Shown here one piece after another: positions 28,803 through 38,079 of a stretch of 64,000 nt of DNA; within the stretch, counting starts at the first letter, position 1; each line of letters begins with the position of its first letter. Position numbers and translations under genes: made by a program. Below the pieces are notes generated by a model. That model searched no databases and was not told the origin of the DNA. It worked only from the letters and a program-made list of their open reading frames with translations. The DNA comes from Lachancea mirantina (taxonomy: Eukaryota; Ascomycota; Saccharomycetes; Saccharomycetales; Saccharomycetaceae): assembly GCA_900074745.1 (NCBI GenBank), contig LT598462.1, forward strand, positions 620,001 through 684,000, read 5' to 3'.

Positions 28803-31088
28803 ATGGAATTCGACCAAACGTTGAAGGATTCGTCACAGGAATTGGCTGATTTACAAAAGAATAGTCTGGTGCAACTGGTTAACGAGGACTTGAAGTTCTT
28901 GAAGCTGAAAAACGAGCTTGCGAAATATGAGTTTCGGTCCAAGGAGTACCTCAGGGCATTGGTAGGAGCAATGCCCCTGACGATGCACGTGCCGTACCGG
29001 AGATACCTGAAAAGCCAGGCTGTAGCTATTAAAGGAATGGAGGCGAAGCCCGGCTACAGCGCGGTGTTCCGCAACTCTTTTAGTCCAGATTTCTTGGTGT
29101 CGTGCGTTGATTCGAGCCTGGCAACTGGGTTCGATCTGTTCAATCTAGCGGTCGAGTGCTATCCCGACAACGACTGTCTCGGCGAGCGAGTCTTGGACGA
29201 GGTTACGGGCGAATGGAGCGACCACTATGTTTTCGAGTCGTACCGGCAAATTCAGGCCAGGAGCCGTAATTTGGGCAGCGGGATCATGACAGTGGTGAAC
29301 CTGAAACGGCACGCCACGTTGAACACGGGCGGGTTCATCGTTTCGCTGCTGTCGGTGAACCGTAAAGAATGGCTTATTGCAGACTTGGCTTGTCAGTGTT
29401 ACGCGCTCACCAATACGGCGCTGTATGAAACTCTGGGTGCCAAAACTTCGGAGTATATTTTGAATTTTACCGAGTCACCCGTTTTGGTGCTCTCGCGTAG
29501 CAATCTTTACAAAATCTTGTCCTTACTGCCCTCTTTACCAAGCTTGAACACTCTCATTTGCATGGACGACATCAGTACTCAAGAGTTGCACGAATTAAAC
29601 AATACTCTTTTGCCCGTCAAGCGGAATGCAAAGGGCGAAAATATTTCCGTGCTTACGTTTAAGCAGGTCGAAAGGATTGGCGCGGCCAGCAACTTGGCGT
29701 TGATCCCACCAAGACCATCTTCTGTCTACACGATATCGTTCACGTCGGGCACCACTGGCGTACCAAAGGGCGTCGAAGTGTTACACAGCCATTTGGCAGC
29801 AGGAGTGACTTTTGCTCTTACCTCATTCCGGATTCCTACCTACAAGAAAGGCAAACAACTCCACGATATGTGTTTCCTACCTCTGGCCCACATTTTCGAG
29901 CGAATGATCGCCAGTTATGGCCTTTCGATCGGTACCGGATTCGGGTTTCTGCACAAAGCGGATCCCGCAGTTCTTGTAGAAGACTTGAAAGTTCTGAAGC
30001 CCGATATCTTATGCCTAGTGCCCCGCGTCATGACCAAATTCGAGGCTGGCATCAAAAACTCTTTGCATGCGGAAACCATGTCCAATTTAGCCAAGAACGT
30101 CGCCAATAATATCTTGGAAAAAAAACAAGAACGATTCAGTGCACATGGCGGGCCCGATCACTCGATTTTGAATAACGTGGTATTTCACAAAGTGTTAATC
30201 GATCGAATTCGGGAGAATTTAGGCCTGGAAAACGCGGATTTCTTTGTGATGGGATCCGCACCGATCTCAAAGGATACGCTTCTTTTCATGAAAAGCGCAC
30301 TCGATATGGGCATGCGACAAGGTTACGGTCTCACGGAAACGTTTGCAGGTGTCACGCTTAGCGAACCACACGAGAGAGACGCAGGGTCGTGTGGCGGGAT
30401 GGGCGTGACTACGGAGTGCAGATTACGGTCTGTGCCAGAAATGAATTACGACGCAGAGCATGACCTGAAGGGAGAGTTGCAATTGCGTGGGTATCAGGTG
30501 TTTGAGCGGTACTATAAGGACAAGGAGCAGACCAAAAAAGCGTTCGACAGAGAGGGTTGGTTTTGTACAGGCGATATCGCGTCGATCGATACCAAGGGAC
30601 GGATTTCCATCATAGACCGCGTGAAGAATTTTTTCAAATTAGCACAGGGAGAGTACATCGCCCCAGAGAAAATCGAGAACTTGTATCTGTCGTCATGTCC
30701 TTACTTGACGCAAATATTCGTGCATGGAGACTCATTGAAGACGTTTTTGGTCGCCGTGATAGGGCTTGACTTGGATATTCTCGGACCCGTGCTACATCGC
30801 CGAATCCCCGCATTACACGGCACACATGGCGTTCAACTTGTTCACGTTCTGAACAGTAACAAAGAATTTCGCAAAGAGCTCATCATTATCATTAATCGTT
30901 TCGCGAAAAACCTCCAAGGTTTTGAAAAGATTCATAACATATACATCGAGATCGAACCGCTTAAGGTGGCGGACGATACGATAACACCTACTCTCAAGGT
31001 GAAAAGAGTAAATGCTTTCAAGCGGTTTCGCAAGAGTATCGATCGCATGTATGAAGAAGGGTCCCTGATCAAATCGGAAAAGCTGTAG
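28803..31088 (+). CDS. FAA2: Peroxisomal medium-chain acyl-CoA synthetase Faa2
   Basis: Activates medium-chain fatty acids to acyl-CoA in the peroxisome for beta-oxidation. In 761 aa (S. cerevisiae 744) the AMP-binding motif TISFTSGTTGVPKG starts at about residue 310. Other family blocks are PLAHIFERM, GSAPISKDTLLFMKSALD, RQGYGLTETFAGVTLSEP, WFCTGDIASIDTKGRISIID and VKNFFKLAQGEYIAPEKIE. The C-terminus is SEKL; EKL is an acceptable peroxisomal PTS1. A TATA box (TATAAAA, 28699-28705) lies about 100 bp upstream. The probable 5' UTR contains two imperfect copies of a purine-rich unit (CTTGAAGTGGAATCCTT and CTTGAAGAGGAATCCTT). Confidence 0.95.
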   Translation: MEFDQTLKDSSQELADLQKNSLVQLVNEDLKFLKLKNELAKYEFRSKEYLRALVGAMPLTMHVPYRRYLKSQAVAIKGMEAKPGYSAVFRNSFSPDFLVSCVDSSLATGFDLFNLAVECYPDNDCLGERVLDEVTGEWSDHYVFESYRQIQARSRNLGSGIMTVVNLKRHATLNTGGFIVSLLSVNRKEWLIADLACQCYALTNTALYETLGAKTSEYILNFTESPVLVLSRSNLYKILSLLPSLPSLNTLICMDDISTQELHELNNTLLPVKRNAKGENISVLTFKQVERIGAASNLALIPPRPSSVYTISFTSGTTGVPKGVEVLHSHLAAGVTFALTSFRIPTYKKGKQLHDMCFLPLAHIFERMIASYGLSIGTGFGFLHKADPAVLVEDLKVLKPDILCLVPRVMTKFEAGIKNSLHAETMSNLAKNVANNILEKKQERFSAHGGPDHSILNNVVFHKVLIDRIRENLGLENADFFVMGSAPISKDTLLFMKSALDMGMRQGYGLTETFAGVTLSEPHERDAGSCGGMGVTTECRLRSVPEMNYDAEHDLKGELQLRGYQVFERYYKDKEQTKKAFDREGWFCTGDIASIDTKGRISIIDRVKNFFKLAQGEYIAPEKIENLYLSSCPYLTQIFVHGDSLKTFLVAVIGLDLDILGPVLHRRIPALHGTHGVQLVHVLNSNKEFRKELIIIINRFAKNLQGFEKIHNIYIEIEPLKVADDTITPTLKVKRVNAFKRFRKSIDRMYEEGSLIKSEKL

Positions 31089-31416
31089 ATCTATATAATT
31101 ATGTGAGAATTCATTGGGCTCATGTTAATCGTTGAAGCTCTGCTTCCAATCACATTCACTGGCTTTACCCCACCCAGCAGAGGCCTTCTAGTTGTTAGCA
31201 AAGCTAAATGTCCATGAGGTAGCACGTGACTTGGTGATATTTAATGATTTTCCGAAACGATCGCTCGATACGAAAGCTAAACACGTCTCGAAGAACCCTC
31301 TAATTGGAACGCATCGGTCTCGTTAGAATAACAAACTGGTAACGGAAACGGAACCTGGGAACTTTTTGTGAGGTCGTAATATTTTTGGTAACGTTGGCTC
31401 CTGGTTAGCTTGGAAA
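31089..31416. other. Intergenic region FAA2-BIM1
   Basis: 328 bp with a GCACGTGAC E-box near 31221 and a TTTTCCGAAAC segment that weakly recalls centromere CDEIII. There is no AT-rich CDEII between them, so it is read as the BIM1 promoter. Confidence 0.5.
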
Positions 31417-32373
31417 ATGAGTGGTGTCGGAGAATCGCGATCCGAGCTTTTAAGCTGGGTAAATGACCTACTGAAACTGAATTACACGAAAGTCGAACAA
31501 TGTGGGACTGGAGCCGCGTATTGCCAAATAGTAGACTCTATTTACCGGGATTTGCCCATGCACAGGGTGCGGTTTAATTCTACAGTAGAATACGAGTTTA
31601 TTACGAACTATAAGATCCTTCAAAGCGCGTTCACGAAGCATAAGGTGGAGAAAACCGTTTACGTGGAAAAACTGGTCAAATGCAGGTTTCAGGACAATTT
31701 AGAGTTCTTGCAGTGGCTTAAGAAGTTTTGGGTCCAGAACAAGGATGAAAGTGATTACGACGCAGAATCTCGACGGAAGTCGCGAGCGTCCCCGGCTTCT
31801 ACTCCTGCGGGTGTTGCAAGCTCTAACATCAGCGTTACCAAGAGACGTACCACACCTGTACCTCGAGTTTCCAGTGGGACGGCTTCGACTCGTGGCGTCG
31901 GGTCTGTAGGATCTAGAAGCGGAAGTGCATCATATTTGAGTTCCAGAAAAGCTTCAAACGAACAGCTTTTGAGCGTTCAAACAGAGCTATCGCAGGCGCA
32001 GGCCAATAACGAAAACTTAGTTAATGAACTAAAGCAGTACAAGGAAGCCATTTCAATTTTAGAGCGAGAGCGGGACTTTTACTTTGGGAAATTGAGAGAT
32101 ATAGAGATTTTGTCACAGTCGACCAAAGATCTTTGCAAAGAGGGTGTCTATGAAAACAGTTCTGATGAGCTGGATAGGTTTTTGGACAAAATTCAAAAGA
32201 TCTTGTATGCGACGGAAGAGGGCTTTGAAGTGGCTTCGGAAGAAGTTAAACCCACCGCCACGAATGGTCACGGTGGTGACGTTTCTCAAGCCGGCATTTT
32301 ATCAACAGAAGAAACTGTGGATCTGCAACCTCACGCACGGCATAACTTAATAACAGATGAGGAAACTTTTTAA
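31417..32373 (+). CDS. BIM1: Microtubule plus-end protein Bim1 (EB1)
   Basis: EB1-family protein that binds growing microtubule ends and works in spindle positioning. The 318-aa product (S. cerevisiae 344) has an N-terminal calponin-homology domain (about 1-110, with SELLSWVNDLLKLNYTKVEQ and LEFLQWLKKFW). A serine/arginine-rich linker (about 115-185) follows, then the EB1 dimerisation coiled coil (about 188-270, with ERERDFYFGKLRDIEIL). The C-terminus ends DEETF, in place of the EEY/F motif of metazoan EB1 and like the yeast protein. It converges on AFG3, as YER016W/YER017C do. Confidence 0.96.
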   Translation: MSGVGESRSELLSWVNDLLKLNYTKVEQCGTGAAYCQIVDSIYRDLPMHRVRFNSTVEYEFITNYKILQSAFTKHKVEKTVYVEKLVKCRFQDNLEFLQWLKKFWVQNKDESDYDAESRRKSRASPASTPAGVASSNISVTKRRTTPVPRVSSGTASTRGVGSVGSRSGSASYLSSRKASNEQLLSVQTELSQAQANNENLVNELKQYKEAISILERERDFYFGKLRDIEILSQSTKDLCKEGVYENSSDELDRFLDKIQKILYATEEGFEVASEEVKPTATNGHGGDVSQAGILSTEETVDLQPHARHNLITDEETF

Positions 32374-32504
32374 TTTCTACAGGAGTAATTCAAATCTTTA
32401 CTTCATTTGCTGTAGTTTTGTTATACATATCCGTCGGAAGACGCTTCGTCGACGAGTTATCTACAAGATATTAATGCCAGAGAGATAGATGATGAGTGCT
32501 CTCT

Positions 32505-34784
32505 TTATGCTTGAACGGGAGTACCATCATCCTTTTTGGGATCAAGGTACTTCTCGAAAGCTTCATTCCTTTCGGGGAATGGTCTCGGTCCCAATAGTCT
32601 TATCATATCTTCCCGTGTTATCACTTCTTTCACGAGAAGCTCTTGTGCGACCTTATCGACCTTTTCAAGATTATCGGTGAGAAGCTTTTTACATTGCGCG
32701 TAACTGTCATCAACAATGCGTCTCACCTCTAAGTCTATCTTCCTTGCGGTAGAATCACTGAACGGTTTATTCACTTGGAACCCACCTTCGCCTTGGTCGT
32801 AAGCAACGTAACCAATAACTCGGGACATTCCTAATTTCGTGACCATTGCTTGCGCCATATTGGTGACTTTCTTAAAATCGTCATGGGCGCCGCTTGTCAC
32901 GGACGGGAAATGAATTTCCTCAGATACACGACCTCCTAGAGCCATAATCATACGATGCTTGAATTGCTCTTCACTGATCAAGTATTGATCTGGCGGTAGA
33001 TATTGCGCGTACCCTAAAGCGCCTTGCCCACGAGGTATGATACTCACTTTGAGAAGCGGATCCGCATACTGCAAATACCATCCGCAAACGGCATGACCAG
33101 CTTCGTGATATGCAACGGTTCGTTTTTCCTCCTTTGAAAGGACGCGCGATTTTTTCTCAAGACCAGCAATGACTCTTTCGATGGCTTGCTCAAAGTGATG
33201 TAATCTGACATAGGGATCCTTGTGTCTAGCCGCAATCAAAGCGGCTTCGTTACAAGCATTGGCGATGTCTGCACCTGCAAACCCGGGTGTCAAAGCGGCC
33301 AATTTACCAGCCAACATTTCCTTTTCGTGCTTGGATGCAAATGAGGGATCCAAGTTCAGTTTTTTCAAATGAACTTGATAAATGGATTTTCTTCCCTCGA
33401 CGTCTGGAGCGTCAATTTGGATATGCCTGTCGAATCTTCCGGGTCTCATCAGAGCCGGGTCCAATACGTCGGGTCTATTGGTGCCCGCAAGAACCACAAC
33501 CTGATCCGTAGTGCTAAACCCGTCCATTTCGACCAGCAGTTGATTCAAAGTAGCCTCTCTTTCGTCATTGGCACCGCCCATGGCACCGCCTTTACCTCTT
33601 TCTTTACCAATGGCATCTATTTCATCAACAAAGATAATGGCAGGTGCCATTTTTCTAGCGGTTTCGAATAGGTCGCGCACGCGGGATGCACCGACACCAA
33701 CAAACATTTCAACAAATTCCGAGCCGGATACAGACAAAAACGGCACCCCGGCTTCACCTGCCGTGGCTTTGGCCAGAAGAGTCTTACCAGTACCGGGTGG
33801 TCCAGACAAAATGGCGCCACGTGGAATCTTGGCACCAAGTGCTCTGTATTTGTCCGGTTTTTGCAAAAAATGCACAAACTCCATAATCTCAGATTTGGCC
33901 TCGTTACAACCGGCAACGTCCTTGAATTTGACTTTGACGTCGGTCTCTTTGTTGAAAAGCTTGGCACGTGACTTTCCCACACCAAACATTCCTCCCATGG
34001 GACCTCCGCCACCGCCCATCGAGGACGCACGTCTCGTGATGTAGTAGAGACCTCCAAGCAGGATGACCGTGGGCAGGAAGGGAACCAAATATTGTAATAG
34101 TGACGCTTTTTCGACGTAAGTGATGGGGATACGTTCGTTGGAGGGGATTTTCAAATCGTCTTGTAATTGGTCCATCTGGTCTTCGAACACGTCGATGGAC
34201 CCGATCGTGAAGGCGACAATGGGCGCAGATTGCTGGAACGGGAACAAACCTTCGTTTTGGCCGATGGATTGCGCGGCTTGAGGCATCAACTCCGCCTCTA
34301 CAAGGTACTTGTTCACCACGAAGATTCGCTTGACAAGTCCCTTTTCAAGGTACTTGGTCTTGAACTCCTGGAATGTAAGCACATTGTTGTTGTCGTTGTC
34401 CGACCCGGACCCGGATCCCGACGTGAGCACATGGAACAGAAAGGTGAATCCGACGGTCAAGTAAACGGTCTTTGCGAACTCGGGAGACTTGAAATATTCG
34501 CCCAGGGTTTTGAAATCTTCCTTTTTGCGGTTATTCTTGTCGTTGTCCTTCTTGTCGTTGTCCTTCTTGTCGTTGTTGGTAGACTGTTCGTTGAACAGTC
34601 TATGCGTGCGTCGCAGAAGCAGCGGTGGGCTGGTATGGAGGGATCGCGTGGTGGGGCCAGCAGGGCCCGGCAGAACGCGCTTCCAGGCGCTCGGGGCACG
34701 CGGACTCACGCTTGCAAGCGGTGACAGCCGGAGCGGCGATCGCTGCGAGGCGAGTCTTTTGACCATGTTGGGCATGCCGGACAT
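32505..34784 (-). CDS. AFG3: Mitochondrial m-AAA protease subunit Afg3
   Basis: ATP-dependent metalloprotease of the inner membrane facing the matrix, which assembles with Yta12. The start is the ATG at 34784 ([17 protein letters not shown]), giving 759 aa (S. cerevisiae 761); the frame is open upstream into GC-rich DNA, but that part is not conserved. Features are a basic targeting sequence, an [10 protein letters not shown] low-complexity linker, and two membrane segments around [14 protein letters not shown] and [17 protein letters not shown]. The AAA Walker A is GPPGTGKT at 328-335 and Walker B is IIFVDEID. The zinc site is HEAGH at 560-564. The C-terminus ([22 protein letters not shown]) is diagnostic of Afg3. 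It ends the chromosome-V-like block PRE1 to AFG3. Confidence 0.97.
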   Translation of the reverse strand: MSGMPNMVKRLASQRSPLRLSPLASVSPRAPSAWKRVLPGPAGPTTRSLHTSPPLLLRRTHRLFNEQSTNNDKKDNDKKDNDKNNRKKEDFKTLGEYFKSPEFAKTVYLTVGFTFLFHVLTSGSGSGSDNDNNNVLTFQEFKTKYLEKGLVKRIFVVNKYLVEAELMPQAAQSIGQNEGLFPFQQSAPIVAFTIGSIDVFEDQMDQLQDDLKIPSNERIPITYVEKASLLQYLVPFLPTVILLGGLYYITRRASSMGGGGGPMGGMFGVGKSRAKLFNKETDVKVKFKDVAGCNEAKSEIMEFVHFLQKPDKYRALGAKIPRGAILSGPPGTGKTLLAKATAGEAGVPFLSVSGSEFVEMFVGVGASRVRDLFETARKMAPAIIFVDEIDAIGKERGKGGAMGGANDEREATLNQLLVEMDGFSTTDQVVVLAGTNRPDVLDPALMRPGRFDRHIQIDAPDVEGRKSIYQVHLKKLNLDPSFASKHEKEMLAGKLAALTPGFAGADIANACNEAALIAARHKDPYVRLHHFEQAIERVIAGLEKKSRVLSKEEKRTVAYHEAGHAVCGWYLQYADPLLKVSIIPRGQGALGYAQYLPPDQYLISEEQFKHRMIMALGGRVSEEIHFPSVTSGAHDDFKKVTNMAQAMVTKLGMSRVIGYVAYDQGEGGFQVNKPFSDSTARKIDLEVRRIVDDSYAQCKKLLTDNLEKVDKVAQELLVKEVITREDMIRLLGPRPFPERNEAFEKYLDPKKDDGTPVQA

Positions 34785-35322
34785 TGCGGTGGGAGTCGTG
34801 GACGGTGGTCGAAACTCAATCAACCGCTTGGTTATCCAGGCGGGGAGTGGCTCATGGTGGCAACGGAGAGATTTGAAGTGAGCGTTGATGGCATTGGAAG
34901 CCGGAGACCGTACAGAGATACAGACACACACGCGGGGTATGGGTGTTGCCTGTCCCGGGTCACGTGCCCTCCGTGCAAACCCGCTTCGTTCGCAACGACA
35001 CACACTCCTTGGGTGTGGGTGTTCCACACCCAACATTCTCGCAGCTCCACCCAAACACTCCGCTGCACTTTTCGCATGGTGCCACTCCATTGTGCCAGCC
35101 TCGATCCGACAGGCACGCCACGCGCATTGTTGCGCTGGCTGGCCTGGCAACGCCGGCAACAATTCCGCTTCCGAGCCGGCCCACATCCGCATTATGTCAC
35201 CGCGGATCGATTAGTATTATGTATTAGTCTAAACAGATGCGCGGCCGCGTTCCAGCCGCGGCTGCGCTAGGACGTGTGGTTCAGCTGGGTCGCCCAAGAA
35301 TGCAATGCGACATGTACAGCCG
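34785..35322. other. AFG3 upstream region at the edge of the GC island
   Basis: 538 bp of rising GC content with no supported gene. It contains a GTATGGGTGTT segment near 34936-34946 (reverse complement AACACCCATAC, a good Rap1-type sequence), TCACGTG near 34960, and a TG-rich inverted repeat at 35011-35031. These would lie 150-250 bp upstream of AFG3. Confidence 0.5.
35011..35031. repeat. TG-rich inverted repeat, Rap1-like
   Basis: GGGTGTGG and its exact reverse complement CCACACCC are separated by GTGTT. Each arm resembles the ACACCC core of Rap1 and telomere-type repeats. Confidence 0.75.
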
Positions 35323-36222
35323 CTACGAGCTGTGACTGCGCCGCCTGCGACAGAACTCGCATCCGTCCTTGCGCTGGCGTTTGCCCGCATGCGACTTTCT
35401 AGGTATGTACTTGTAGTCCGGGTACCGCTGGCGGTGCAGTTCCTTCTCGCGCTGCGCGAGTTCCTGCCAGTAGCGGCGGTCGTCGTCGCTGAGCGCGCGC
35501 CACCGGCGCCCGATCTCACGAGACACCTGCGAGTTTGTGCGGAACGACACCTCCGCGGGCACCGCGTAGCGGGCGGCTGCGGTGTCTGGCGCGGGGCCCG
35601 GTTTCCGCGGTCCGGGCGCGGCCGAGTCCTTGGCGAAAAGCCGCTGGTGGAGATGCTGCCGGAACAGGATGAACGCGTTTCGGGGGCGAGGTATGTGGTG
35701 TCCGGATTCCGTGTTGTTGCGGCAGACGCATTTGAGCGGTGCCTGTTCTGCGGTGGGCACGCCGTCCAAGCCCAGAGGCACCCCCAGGGGCGCTCCCAGG
35801 GGGGGCCCCGTAGCCGCGGCCGCGGCGTGCGGGTAGGACAGCAGGCTGCTACGCGGGTCCGCCAGCCGGGGGGCCGCGGCTGGGGCCGCGGCTGGGAGCG
35901 GCCCCGGGAGCGGCCCCGGGAGCGGCCCCACGGGCGCGGCAGAGCCCAGCGCGGCAGAGCCCAGCGCAGGGCTCGCCCCGTGCGAGACCGAGACGCGCAC
36001 GGAGGCCGGGTTTCGCCGCGGATCAACACCCATAAACCCGCCGCTCGCGATGGTGTAACATGGTACGGCGGCGTTCCACATGTACGGCGCCACGTACAGC
36101 TCCGGTGAGGGGAGCGCGCCCGCGGGGCTGGCGTTCAGGCCAGCGCCGCCGGCGCTGGCGAGCTCAGCGGGCACACCGCTGAGCATCGCCCGTATAGAGG
36201 GCAACTTGACGTTGGATTGCAT
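35323..36222 (-). CDS. ROX1: HMG-box transcription factor, Rox1-like
   Basis: Probable DNA-binding repressor related to Rox1, the haem-dependent repressor of hypoxic genes. The start is the ATG at 36222 (MQSNVKLPSIRAMLSG), giving 299 aa. The frame stays open upstream, but a TATA box at 36312-36320 inside that part argues against it. The N-terminal half is rich in A, P, G and L, with three exact 12-bp repeats coding GPLP. The HMG box (about 177-275) begins IPRPRNAFILFRQHLHQ and ends RQRYPDYKYIP, closest to Rox1. It is C-terminal (N-terminal in S. cerevisiae Rox1), and between helix 1 and SQVSREIGRRWRAL it has a proline/alanine-rich insertion (about 199-229) longer than the S. cerevisiae spacer. 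The tail is basic with CEFCRRRR. Orthology with ROX1 is likely but not certain; another MATA_HMG-type regulator is possible. Confidence 0.72.
   Translation of the reverse strand: MQSNVKLPSIRAMLSGVPAELASAGGAGLNASPAGALPSPELYVAPYMWNAAVPCYTIASGGFMGVDPRRNPASVRVSVSHGASPALGSAALGSAAPVGPLPGPLPGPLPAAAPAAAPRLADPRSSLLSYPHAAAAATGPPLGAPLGVPLGLDGVPTAEQAPLKCVCRNNTESGHHIPRPRNAFILFRQHLHQRLFAKDSAAPGPRKPGPAPDTAAARYAVPAEVSFRTNSQVSREIGRRWRALSDDDRRYWQELAQREKELHRQRYPDYKYIPRKSHAGKRQRKDGCEFCRRRRSHSS
35894..35929 (-). repeat. Triple 12-bp tandem repeat in the ROX1-like gene
   Basis: Three exact copies of GGGAGCGGCCCC in tandem, read on the minus strand as GPLP repeats. Adjacent shorter repeats (GCCGCGGCTGG, GCGGCAGAGCCCAGC, each twice) suggest slippage-driven growth. 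Confidence 0.9.
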
Positions 36223-36311
36223 GGTGAGACTGGTCGTGGTCGTCGTGGCTTGCGAGTGGTGTAATCTGGCCCCCGCCGCGCCGGTTGGCACGTACGGCGG
36301 CCGCACCGCTC

Positions 36312-36320
36312 TATATATAT
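36312..36320 (-). promoter_or_regulatory. TATA box of the ROX1-like gene
   Basis: TATATATA in an otherwise GC-rich context, about 90 bp upstream of the ATG at 36222. It is directly followed on the plus strand by TTGTCT, giving ATTGTCT, which recalls the ATTGTT core of Rox1 sites; autorepression is speculative. Confidence 0.6.
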
Positions 36321-36737
36321 TGTCTGGGCTCCAAGCTACAATGCGCACTTTAACGCACTTTAACGCCGTTTCACGCACGAACGCACGTCCGTAGCGCTGT
36401 GCTGCGCTGGCGCTGCGCGCGTCGTTTCCTCCCGAGAACAGCGTCTGGCCCAGGCACGGCGCCACGGCACGTCGCCACGGCCATCGCCGCTGCCCACCGC
36501 GGGGGGAAACTGCAGGCAGACGGCAGCAGCACTGCGTCAGAGACCCACACACGGCGGCACTTTTGGGTTCGGCGGCGGCCGCGCGCGTCTCGGCCTGCGG
36601 CGGTTTATGCGGATACCCGGCCCGGCCTGGTATCCGCGCAGGCGGAAGCGCGGAAGCGCTCGGGGATCCCTGCTGGGACCCCCTGCTGGCACAGCGCTGC
36701 AGGGGCCACACGGGTGCCGCAGAGGGCCCCCGTCCCA

Positions 36738-36773
36738 GACGGGAGCCCGGACGGGAGCCCGGACGGGATCCCA
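36738..36773. repeat. 12-bp tandem repeat in the GC island
   Basis: GACGGGAGCCCG twice exactly and a third diverged copy GACGGGATCCCA, followed by related half-units. Confidence 0.85.
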
Positions 36774-37988
36774 GTCGGCATCCCCGTTGGGACTTCGCCT
36801 GGGATATCGCCCGTGCAAAACCCAGAACGAGCGATTTGCCAGGGGTTGCGCATGCGGCAAGCCGCATGGCTCGTGTGCCGCGCGCTTACGCAAGTGCGCG
36901 TGGGCCCCGGCGCCGCTGCCGGGGCGTCTATTGTGTTGTCGAGGATCAGGAGCCGGCAGGCACGCAGGCACGCGACTCATGCACGTCCTAACAATGCCAG
37001 TCAAGAGCCTCGGCAGAAAAAAACACGGTTGCGCCGCGGCGTTAGGGCGCTTATCGCCGAATGTCTACGCAGCGAGTCGCACTGGGACGGCCGCATGAGT
37101 CACCTCGGAGTTGGGCGCAGGCAGGATTGGCGGGCGCTTACGTGAGATGATTGTCTGGCGGCGGTCGGCCCTCGTCGCGCCAATCGTCGCGCCAATCGTT
37201 GCGCGACCCAGCGCACGTCGGCGCGGCCCGGACGCAGATCCTGCTCGGACTTGAGGTTTGCACCGTGCTGCGCACCGCACGGTCGCCACTGGCAACGTCG
37301 GACGGAAATCCCGCGCTCTTTGTCGGTCGCCCTTTGTGCATGCACCGAACGCTGCGCATTTTCGCACGCCCGGGATTCGCGCCCTTGGGCCGGCGCATCG
37401 GCTTGCCGTGTCGAATGCGTCCCGGAGTTACGCGCGAGCGCCGCACGCGGGCTGAAACATGCGGCACTGCGGATCCCGGCGGGACCCGCCGGGACCCGCC
37501 GGGGGCACGAGCACATATCGCCCAGCGAGCACATTAGATACGCGATCGTGCCTTGATCGGCGCGCCGTGCCAAGCGACAGCTCCGTTGGCCCCGCCGCGG
37601 ACCTATGGAACATTCCAGACGGGCGCGGCTGGCTCCGCTCGTCCGACTGACGCAGGGCCCCCACCCAGACCCCATCCGCTGCCCCGCGCACCTACGTCTC
37701 TGTGACATAATCGTGCGGCACCCACCAGCAACGGCCCCCGGCCGGCCCCTGGCCGGCCCAGAAACCCCCGCACACGCCCCGCTGCTCCACAGCAACCCGT
37801 GGCGTGTGGCAACGCGTCCGGCCTTTTCTTACCGCATTCGGGCAGGGGACCCGCCCCCGCTGCCCAGACAACCGGGCAGACCTTGGGCGCTTCGACCTTT
37901 AGCGGCGCATACCGCTGTCTTCTAACATGCCCCTGGTCGAGACCGTTCCTACAGCTCGTGGGGCTTGCTCCCCGCGGGCTTGTTTCTC

Positions 37989-37996
37989 TATATAAG
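37989..37996 (+). promoter_or_regulatory. TATA box of the transporter gene
   Basis: TATATAAG at 84 bp before the transporter ATG, the normal position for a yeast TATA element. Confidence 0.65.
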
Positions 37997-38079
37997 AGTC
38001 GCGGTTTCCGCTCTCCGGCCTTCTTCCACCTTCCAGTTCCTCTCACCACACTCAGAACTCACCTTCAGCAGACAATTCC

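Larger units (their letters stand above)
36223..38079. other. GC-rich intergenic region, ROX1-like gene and transporter
   Basis: About 1.86 kb between divergent genes, by eye around two thirds G+C, far above the rest of the window. Long open frames occur on both strands (for example 36399-37145 + and 37100-37795 -), but they overlap each other, are arginine/alanine/proline-rich and match nothing; they are expected by chance at this composition. It contains 12-bp tandem repeats at 36738-36773, a doubled GCACTTTAAC near 36346-36363, and doubled CGGGACCCGC near 37478-37500. TATA boxes lie at both ends. Confidence 0.6.

Noticed and set aside
31222-31260. CACGTGAC followed by TTTTCCGAAAC, as a centromere
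   Set aside because: Only about 25 bp apart, with no AT-rich CDEII of about 80 bp or more, and CDEIII incomplete.
34785-35192. Upstream extension of AFG3
   Set aside because: The first ATG followed by a mitochondrial targeting sequence is at 34784 and gives the usual length.
36399-37795. Several long frames on both strands in the GC island
   Set aside because: Overlapping, arginine/alanine/proline-rich, without recognisable domains; expected where stop codons are rare because of high GC.
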